NCBI GenBank assembly: GCA_031263335.1
Contig: JAISGB010000278.1
Location: 1 to 5,561, forward strand
Source of the DNA: Eubacteriales Family XIII. Incertae Sedis bacterium
GTDB taxonomy: Bacteria; Bacillota; Clostridia; Peptostreptococcales; Anaerovoracaceae
DNA length: 5,561 bases
Direction of reading: 5' to 3'
Part shown: positions 1 through 4,280 of the stretch, in pieces
How the letters are laid out: every line of letters begins with the position of its first letter
Position numbering within the stretch: position 1 is the stretch's first letter
Translations under genes and position numbers: made by a program
The notes under the pieces: model-generated
The model's database searches: none
Told to the model about the DNA's origin: nothing
Seen by the model: the letters and a program-made list of their open reading frames with translations, nothing else

Positions 1-1
1 C

Positions 2-745
2 TTGGTGGACGCCCTGTTCCGCTATCGCGGGGAGCAACAGCCTTCGCTCCTGTCGCTCGGTTGCGCCGTGACAAAGCGCACCTCCGATGTGATCGAGAAG
101 GGCATGGAATTGGATCACAGGCGGAGATACCAAGATTTCAAGCAACTCTTGGATGACATCGACATCCAAAGCGCGGCGCCGAAGCCCGCGCGGACGAGTC
201 CCGCGGATTGGTCGTCTGCGCCCGCGCAACAGCCGGCCCCGAATCAAGCCCCGGTACCCGGGCCACAACCGATCCCGAGGCGCGTTCCGGCGCGGGCGAA
301 TTCACAACCGGCTATAAGCCGCGTACCCGCGCCGCCGCCGGCTCCAAGCTTCGTTACGGCGCCCGTTGAAAACCGGGCCGCTCCGTTCCAAACCCCCGCG
401 GCTCTCGGCGCCTCCGAATCCATTCCCACGGTATCGACACTGATACCCGGCAGGACGCCGGTCCGAAATACGATCGGGAGAAACGACATACTGCGGATCG
501 GGCGTTCCCGCAAGAGCAACCATATGGTTTTGGACCACGACGGCAATATCAGTCGCGACCATTGCTTTGTCCGGTTCGACGCGGGCAGAAACATGTTCTA
601 TCTGTCCGACATCTCGGCGAACGGCACCTATTTCGAGGACGGTCGCCGTCTGGAGAAGAACAAGGAATATGCGGTCCCGCCCGGCACGAGATTTTATTTG
701 GTGTCCAAGAGCAATATGTTGGCCGTCGGAATCGAACATGCGTAG
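2..745 (+). CDS. Ser/Thr protein kinase, C-terminal end, with FHA domain (5' partial)
   Basis: The frame is open to the left edge, so the true start and most of the kinase domain are missing. The first ~55 visible residues look like the last helices of a bacterial Hanks-type Ser/Thr kinase: a VIEKGMELDHRRRY stretch matches the usual 'vI.kaLe.dP..Ry' ending with its conserved Arg, followed by a helix ending LLDDI. Next come about 100 residues rich in Pro and Ala, a flexible linker without a membrane segment. The end is an FHA domain with its phosphothreonine-binding landmarks in order: IGRS (497-508), SRDH (551-562) and NGTY (620-631). FHA domains bind phosphothreonine peptides, so the kinase could bind its own products or autophosphorylated sites. 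Many bacterial kinases instead have a transmembrane helix and extracellular PASTA repeats after the catalytic domain; neither appears here, which suggests a cytosolic enzyme. The phosphatase gene starts 21 bases downstream. The FHA assignment is firm. The kinase assignment rests on the C-terminal remnant and the neighbours; catalytic residues cannot be checked. Confidence 0.82.
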   Translation: MVDALFRYRGEQQPSLLSLGCAVTKRTSDVIEKGMELDHRRRYQDFKQLLDDIDIQSAAPKPARTSPADWSSAPAQQPAPNQAPVPGPQPIPRRVPARANSQPAISRVPAPPPAPSFVTAPVENRAAPFQTPAALGASESIPTVSTLIPGRTPVRNTIGRNDILRIGRSRKSNHMVLDHDGNISRDHCFVRFDAGRNMFYLSDISANGTYFEDGRRLEKNKEYAVPPGTRFYLVSKSNMLAVGIEHA

Positions 746-750
746 ACGAC

Positions 751-757
751 GGGAAGG
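751..757 (+). promoter_or_regulatory. Ribosome binding site supporting the TTG start of the phosphatase
   Basis: The sequence GGGAAGG ends 9 bases before TTG 767. A second, shorter site, GAGG at 794-797, sits 8 bases before ATG 806. The two compete to define the phosphatase start; the upstream one is the better match to the anti-Shine-Dalgarno sequence but has the weaker start codon. Confidence 0.5.
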
Positions 758-766
758 AACGGTCGA

Positions 767-1666
767 TTGCGTGAAGAAATGCAAAGAGGATTTGAGGCAA
801 ATCGGATGAATGAGACTTGGCCGGATTATGATGACGCGACGCGAGATGATTCGCTTGTGACCGTTCGTCTCGACGCCTTCCCCGAGCGCGTCAGGGCGGG
901 GATGTCGTCCGCGATCGGTCGCCGCGACTATCAGCAGGACGCCGCGATGGTGGGCGACGACTTAGCCTACGCGGACACGAACCGTATGATAGCGATCCTG
1001 TGCGATGGCATGGGCGGTCTGTCGGGGGGAGAGGCCGCGAGCAATCTCTGCGCGACCATGCTGTACGAGGATTTTCACGCGAGGGACGTAACCGAGAACG
1101 TGAACGGATTTCTAAAGGCGTCAGTCCGGAAGCTCGACCGAGCGGTCACCGATCTGAAAGACGCCAACCAAAACCCGCTGAAGGCGGGGACGACCTTGGC
1201 CTGCGTCGTCATCACAGGCGACGATCTCTACTGGGCGTCCGTCGGGGACAGCCGCATCTATCTGATTCGCGACGACGAGATCGCGCAGATCACGACTGAT
1301 CACAACTACGCCATGTTGCTGGACCAAAAGGTGCGCCAAGGCATTCTCGCGCGGGAAGAGGCGGACGGCCATCCGAAACGGGAAGCGCTCGTCAGCTATA
1401 TCGGCATGTGCGGCGTCAGATACATAGACGCCAACGCAAAGCCGTTCAGGTTGGTGGGCGGCGACCGCGTCCTGATCTGCAGTGACGGCCTGTATCGTTC
1501 CTTGGGGGAAGAGGAGATGAAGGGGATCGTCGTGGGCGCGGTCGGGGATATGGCCGGAGCCGCGGACGCGCTGATCGCACGCGCGATCGGCAAACAGAAG
1601 AGGAACCAAGACAATGCCACGGTCGTGGTGATCGAGTTTTTGGAAACGGTCGGGGACGACCCATAA
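767..1666 (+). CDS. PP2C-family (PPM) Ser/Thr protein phosphatase
   Basis: This is a complete metal-dependent protein phosphatase of 299 residues, slightly longer than the usual ~240-260 for bacterial PP2C because of an N-terminal extension of about 40 residues. The family motifs appear in order: RRDYQQD (52-58), CDGMGG (79-84), GTT (141-143), VGDSRIY (159-165), CSDGL (238-242) and NQDNATVVV (280-288). Asp58, Asp80, Asp240 and Asp282 are the expected metal ligands, so the enzyme should be active. The first motif reads QQD where textbook members have NED or NQD. No signal peptide or membrane helix is present, so it should act in the cytosol, removing phosphates placed by the kinase encoded just upstream. 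I chose TTG at 767 because GGAAGG lies 9 bases before it. ATG at 806 (residue 14), with GAGG 8 bases before it, is a serious alternative and would leave the catalytic domain intact. The short gap to the kinase gene implies cotranscription. Confidence 0.95.
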   Translation: MREEMQRGFEANRMNETWPDYDDATRDDSLVTVRLDAFPERVRAGMSSAIGRRDYQQDAAMVGDDLAYADTNRMIAILCDGMGGLSGGEAASNLCATMLYEDFHARDVTENVNGFLKASVRKLDRAVTDLKDANQNPLKAGTTLACVVITGDDLYWASVGDSRIYLIRDDEIAQITTDHNYAMLLDQKVRQGILAREEADGHPKREALVSYIGMCGVRYIDANAKPFRLVGGDRVLICSDGLYRSLGEEEMKGIVVGAVGDMAGAADALIARAIGKQKRNQDNATVVVIEFLETVGDDP

Positions 1667-1682
1667 TACCCTTCGCGCACGG

Positions 1683-1759
1683 CAACATCCCGAGGCATTC
1701 ATTCATGGAATCAAATCAAAACTCTCGCGACCGTTAAGCGGTTGCTTCTCGGGATGTTG
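1683..1759 (+). repeat. Perfect 12-bp inverted repeat enclosing two smaller hairpins
   Basis: CAACATCCCGAG at 1683-1694 is exactly complementary to CTCGGGATGTTG at 1748-1759. The 53-base interior contains a 7-bp stem with one G-U pair (1727-1733 with 1739-1745, loop TTAAG) and a 4-bp stem (1701-1704 with 1708-1711). As RNA this could fold into a three-way junction. No run of T follows the outer arm, so it is not a textbook intrinsic terminator. It may instead be an mRNA-stabilising or attenuating structure between the phosphatase and FHA cistrons, or a long palindromic protein-binding site. Confidence 0.7.
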
Positions 1760-1794
1760 TTCGGAATTATATATATAGGTCATATTGTGTTTGG

Positions 1795-1804
1795 TAAGGA
1801 GGTG
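1795..1804 (+). promoter_or_regulatory. Near-perfect ribosome binding site for the FHA gene
   Basis: TAAGGAGGTG ends 5 bases before ATG 1810. It is close to the full anti-Shine-Dalgarno complement, fixes the start of the zinc-ribbon/FHA protein, and predicts that this protein is translated more strongly than its neighbours. Confidence 0.9.
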
Positions 1805-1809
1805 TATCG

Positions 1810-2418
1810 ATGAATTTGACAAGATGCGAGAACGGCCACTTTTACGATTCCGATCGCTTTGATTCGTGTCCGCACTGCAATCAGGCGAGCGTGAGTACCG
1901 TTCTGCAGAACGACGAGGGCGAAAAGGAGTATACCATGCCGCTCGAGTCCCAAGAGGAAGCGCAGCCCGCCGGCTTGAAGGGACTGATCGGCGAGGCGAA
2001 GGGCGTTTCCGACGACGCGCAGAACACGATCGGGTATTTCGGCGACGTCGATTCCGAACCGGTCGTGGGGTGGCTTGTCGCGATCTCCGGCGGTCATTTC
2101 GGGGAGGATTTCAGGCTGAAGACGGGGCGCAATTTCATCGGGCGGTCCCCCGAGATGGATGTCGCCCTGACCGGGGACGCTTCCATTTCCCGCGACAAGC
2201 ACGCCATCATCCTCTATGAGCCGAAAGGCAATATGTTCTTGGTGCAACCCGGCGCCTCAAAGGAACTCTTCTATGTGAACGAGAAGGTGGTCCTGTCCGC
2301 GATGGAGATCGCGGCGTACGATATTTTGGCGTTGGGCGAGACCAACTTGATGTTTATCCCCTGGTGCTCCGACAAATTCAATTGGGATTCCGTCAAGCCG
2401 GCCGAGGAAAAGCAGTAG
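1810..2418 (+). CDS. Zinc-ribbon and FHA domain protein
   Basis: This 202-residue soluble protein has three parts. Residues 1-25 form a small putative metal-binding knuckle: Cys6, His10, Cys20 and Cys23, with the short motifs NGHFYD and CPHC. Residues 26-84 are an acidic, probably disordered linker that ends in NTIGYF (72-77). Residues ~85-185 form an FHA domain with GRNFIGRS (106-113), SRDKH (127-131) and a VNEKV strand (156-160) where many FHA domains have NGTyvNg. The NGT element is therefore not conserved, although the Arg/Ser binding residues are. Small cytosolic FHA proteins with a phosphorylatable threonine just before the domain are known kinase substrates (the GarA/OdhI/FhaA type). 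Thr73 lies in a comparable position and is my candidate phosphosite, by inference only. The gene lies between the phosphatase and the membrane proteins, so it is a plausible soluble adaptor between them. The FHA call is firm; the zinc site is likely but unproven. Confidence 0.9.
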   Translation: MNLTRCENGHFYDSDRFDSCPHCNQASVSTVLQNDEGEKEYTMPLESQEEAQPAGLKGLIGEAKGVSDDAQNTIGYFGDVDSEPVVGWLVAISGGHFGEDFRLKTGRNFIGRSPEMDVALTGDASISRDKHAIILYEPKGNMFLVQPGASKELFYVNEKVVLSAMEIAAYDILALGETNLMFIPWCSDKFNWDSVKPAEEKQ

Positions 2419-2437
2419 GGAAAGGATGTGAGAATCA

Positions 2438-2842
2438 ATGGAACAATTGAAAGAGCGCAGTATGTTGGCATTTGTCCTGCTTTCCATTTTTACCGGAAAT
2501 TTGTATAGGGTGTATTTCTATTACAAGCTGTCCTTGGACATCGACGCGGTCTGCAAGGGGGACGGAAAAGGGTCTGAGAGCTATCTGGCCGCCGCTGTCC
2601 TCGGTTGGCTCACCTTCGGTCTCTATCAGCTGTACTGGGCCTACAAATTGGCGCAACGGCTGCGCGTGAACACGCCGCGCTACGGCTTTAAGATGTTGGA
2701 GACGGGCAAGGACATCGTGATCTTGGACGCCTTCAGCAACGGCTATCTCGCGGCATGGGAACTGATCAAGAACATCAACCGTATCTCCAAGGTCTATAAC
2801 CAAGCCGGCCTTGCCGACGTCAACGCGGGAGGTATCCAATAA
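2438..2842 (+). CDS. Small DUF4234-like membrane protein
   Basis: This 134-residue protein of unknown biochemical function begins 19 bases after the FHA gene. The start is ATG 2438, preceded by GGATGTGA at 2424-2431, a one-mismatch Shine-Dalgarno sequence. Two hydrophobic, aromatic-rich segments at about 10-30 and 50-68 suggest two membrane passes. The TFGLYQLYW stretch (59-67) resembles the Gly-Tyr-x-x-Tyr-Trp pattern I associate with DUF4234. Other recognisable blocks are IDAVCKGDG (35-43), a basic RLRVN segment (74-78) and KNINRIS (111-117). All three recur in the next gene, so the two are paralogues. There is no catalytic motif and no FHA domain. The stop codon overlaps the next start in TAATG, which indicates coupled translation and perhaps a hetero-oligomer. 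A role as membrane anchor or sensor for the phospho-signalling genes is a guess from context. Confidence 0.82.
   Translation: MEQLKERSMLAFVLLSIFTGNLYRVYFYYKLSLDIDAVCKGDGKGSESYLAAAVLGWLTFGLYQLYWAYKLAQRLRVNTPRYGFKMLETGKDIVILDAFSNGYLAAWELIKNINRISKVYNQAGLADVNAGGIQ
2827..2833 (+). promoter_or_regulatory. Ribosome binding site inside the upstream gene, with a TAATG stop-start overlap
   Basis: GGGAGGT lies 8 bases before ATG 2842, within the last codons of the preceding cistron, whose TAA stop (2840-2842) shares its final A with that ATG. This arrangement favours translational coupling and roughly matched amounts of the two membrane proteins. Confidence 0.85.
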
Positions 2843-4062
2843 TGCAAATACAAAAGAGAAGCCTGCCTATGTACGTATTCCTGAATTGTCTGACGCTCGG
2901 CGTCTACGGCGTCTACGTCTCTTCCTCCATCGGCAGGGAGATCAACGCGCTCTGCAAGGACGACGGGGAGGAACCGTACTTTGGCTACGGCGGCGCCTGC
3001 CTGATCCGCGGGATCGCGCCCTTTCTCGGCATCGTGATCGGCCTGATCGTCGGTTTGGTCAACGCGTCGGCGGCCAATTCTTTGTTGAGCTACGGTTTTG
3101 GAGCGGTCAGCCTCGTCGGGCCTTTGGGCTTATTCTTGGGCGGCGGGTTAGGCCCGATCGCCGTTTTCTCATCCATCCTTGTATTCGGCGTCATTTTTAC
3201 CGTCATCGGGACGTGGGCCAGCGGCATGTACCTGAACTACTGGTGGTACAAACAGGCCAATCGCCTGAAGCTGAATGCGTGGCGCTACGACTTGGTCGTC
3301 AAGGAGCGCGGCACGGACAACTTCCTGTTCCGCACCGCCTTGGAGATCCTTTTTCTGCCGGCGACGATCCTGCTGTTCGCGCTCACCATGCTGATCCCGA
3401 ACCTGATCGGGATGCTGTGCCTGAACGTGGCCGGCAATCCCATGGCCGCGATCATCGTGATCACGGTTTTCACGATCCCCGTGCTGTTCACCGCCCAGGA
3501 ACTGACCTCGGGCGCCTACTTCTCCCAACACTTCATTTTCAAGAACCTGAACCGATTTTCCGACGCCGCGCGCAATGGGGCGAAGCCCTTTGACCCGATG
3601 GCGTATGAGTATTATCCGTCCGCCGACAACCATTATATCCAATTCCTTCCCGGTTTCGTGAGCGGCGCCGTCGCGCCGACAGCGGCGAATCCTGATGCGG
3701 ATTACGGCGAATATCATGAAGCGCATACCACGCCGCTGAGCCAATCACCGGTCGGCAGCGTCACCGGCCTGAACGGGACCTGTGCGGGCTACGAATTCAA
3801 TCTCACGGGCGGGGAAGAGATCATCATCGGCAAGGACGCGAAGGTCGCGAGCATCGTGATCGACACCTCTTACAAGGAGATCAGCCGCAAGCACGTCGGG
3901 ATCGGCTACGATGTCGCCCGTGATGTGTACCGCGTGACCGACTATTCTTCCAACGGCACTTGGGCGAACAATCAAAAACTGAGTCCCGGCGTAGAATCCA
4001 TCCAAGGTCGCGGCACGATACTTAAACTCGCCAACGACAAGAATACGTTTCGGCTGGGGTAG
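2842..4062 (+). CDS. Polytopic DUF4234-like membrane protein with C-terminal FHA domain
   Basis: This 406-residue protein has about 250 mostly hydrophobic residues, with roughly five or six likely membrane segments (near 10-29, 54-73, 86-104, 106-123, 170-196 and 202-218). A polar linker (~245-312) rich in Tyr, Pro and Ala follows, then an FHA domain. The FHA landmarks are IIIGKD (327-332), SRKH (348-351) and SSNGTW (369-374), ending in FRLG. The first landmark has Lys331 where most FHA domains have Arg; the other phosphothreonine-contact residues are present. The membrane half repeats the blocks of the preceding gene: INALCKDDG (34-42), YWWYKQANRLKLN (133-145) and KNLNRFS (234-240). It should display an FHA domain at the cytosolic face of the membrane and so recruit threonine-phosphorylated partners, perhaps the kinase or the zinc-ribbon protein. 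Any transport or sensing activity of the membrane part is unknown. This is the last gene of the cassette. Confidence 0.88.
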   Translation: MQIQKRSLPMYVFLNCLTLGVYGVYVSSSIGREINALCKDDGEEPYFGYGGACLIRGIAPFLGIVIGLIVGLVNASAANSLLSYGFGAVSLVGPLGLFLGGGLGPIAVFSSILVFGVIFTVIGTWASGMYLNYWWYKQANRLKLNAWRYDLVVKERGTDNFLFRTALEILFLPATILLFALTMLIPNLIGMLCLNVAGNPMAAIIVITVFTIPVLFTAQELTSGAYFSQHFIFKNLNRFSDAARNGAKPFDPMAYEYYPSADNHYIQFLPGFVSGAVAPTAANPDADYGEYHEAHTTPLSQSPVGSVTGLNGTCAGYEFNLTGGEEIIIGKDAKVASIVIDTSYKEISRKHVGIGYDVARDVYRVTDYSSNGTWANNQKLSPGVESIQGRGTILKLANDKNTFRLG

Positions 4063-4115
4063 GATGCTTGACCGGCATTGGCATAGTAGCAAAAGCAGAG
4101 CAACAAAAGCAGTAA

Positions 4116-4152
4116 AAGGGACGGCAAGACGCCGGTCGCCTTGTCGCCCCTT
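4116..4152 (+). terminator. Long imperfect hairpin, candidate terminator of the cassette
   Basis: AAGGGACGGCAAG (4116-4128) pairs with CTTGTCGCCCCTT (4140-4152) over 13 positions, with one G-U pair and one A-C mismatch, around an 11-base loop. A run of four A at 4114-4117 overlaps the left base of the stem, but only two T and no proper U-tract close the right side. Intrinsic termination on the plus strand would therefore be weak. An alternative, shorter pairing inside the same bases (GGC 4123-4125 with GCC 4131-4133) is possible. It may instead be part of a structured leader for the gene at 4281. Confidence 0.4.
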
Positions 4153-4179
4153 ATGTTCGATGTGTCGGATCGCATGGAG

Positions 4180-4219
4180 TTCAATATTACAGCCGCCTCG
4201 GCGGTCGCGGGTAATTGAA
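4180..4219 (+). promoter_or_regulatory. Bulged hairpin in the leader of the VWA-hydrolase gene
   Basis: TTCAA (4180-4184) pairs with TTGAA (4215-4219). After a two-base bulge (4185-4186), TTAC (4187-4190) pairs with GTAA (4211-4214). Inside this, CCGC (4193-4196) and GCGG (4201-4204) close a four-base CTCG loop. A two-tier stem of this kind looks like folded RNA rather than random sequence, but it was found by eye and no folding energy was calculated. Confidence 0.4.
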
Positions 4220-4222
4220 GCG

Positions 4223-4244
4223 AAGCAGCAAACGGGTGTTGCTT
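4223..4244 (+). promoter_or_regulatory. 8-bp hairpin upstream of the VWA-hydrolase ribosome binding site
   Basis: AAGCAGCA (4223-4230) pairs with TGTTGCTT (4237-4244) through eight pairs, one of them G-U, around the six-base loop AACGGG. It begins three bases after the preceding hairpin and ends 23 bases before the Shine-Dalgarno sequence, so the two could stack as neighbouring elements of one leader fold. Confidence 0.4.
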
Positions 4245-4267
4245 GAAGATTGGAGAGGGCAACGGAC

Positions 4268-4273
4268 GAGGGA
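4268..4273 (+). promoter_or_regulatory. Ribosome binding site for the VWA-hydrolase gene
   Basis: GAGGGA lies 7 bases before ATG 4281. With the signal peptide that begins at this ATG, it fixes the start over the in-frame TTG 4215, GTG 4236 and TTG 4239 further upstream. Confidence 0.8.
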
Positions 4274-4280
4274 AACGAAC

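Larger units (their letters stand above)
1667..1809 (+). other. Intergenic region between phosphatase and FHA genes
   Basis: No gene is visible in these 143 bases. The left half holds a perfect inverted repeat with nested hairpins (separate entry). The right half holds an AT-only tract at 1765-1777 that could include a promoter -10 element, but I see no convincing -35 partner at the right distance. This is the largest gap in the cassette, and with the strong ribosome binding site that follows it is the likeliest place for a second transcription start. Confidence 0.5.
4063..4280 (+). other. Structured non-coding region between the cassette and the VWA-hydrolase gene
   Basis: No supportable gene lies here. 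The frame of the downstream gene is closed by a TAA at 4212-4214, and other frames give only short open stretches. A short direct repeat, CAAAAGCAG, occurs at 4090-4098 and 4104-4112. Three substantial hairpins follow in a row (separate entries), the last ending 36 bases before the next start codon. I see no convincing promoter. The layout suggests a terminator for the cassette followed by a structured 5' leader, but I could not match it to a known riboswitch class by eye. Confidence 0.55.

Noticed and set aside
1121..1702. Antisense open frame of 193 residues opposite the phosphatase
   Set aside because: The plus strand here has every PP2C motif; the antisense product has no recognisable features and no good ribosome binding site was seen.
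1742..1786. Possible sigma-A promoter before the FHA gene
   Set aside because: Candidate pairs such as TTGTTC (1757-1762) with CATATT (1781-1786) match the consensus only 3/6 and 4/6, too weak to annotate as a promoter.
2811..3593. Long overlapping plus-strand open frame (260 residues)
   Set aside because: It lies inside the membrane-FHA gene in another frame and is Arg/Pro-rich low-complexity protein without domains, as expected for an alternate frame of GC-rich coding DNA.
4090..4112. Two copies of CAAAAGCAG as a possible repeat array or attachment site
   Set aside because: Only two short copies 14 bases apart, with no further units, integrase or matching copy elsewhere in the window; likely chance in A-rich sequence.
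4116..4280. Known riboswitch (cobalamin or cyclic-di-GMP type) in the leader
   Set aside because: The AAAAGGGA stretch superficially recalls a cobalamin leader, but the conserved core elements of either class are not present.
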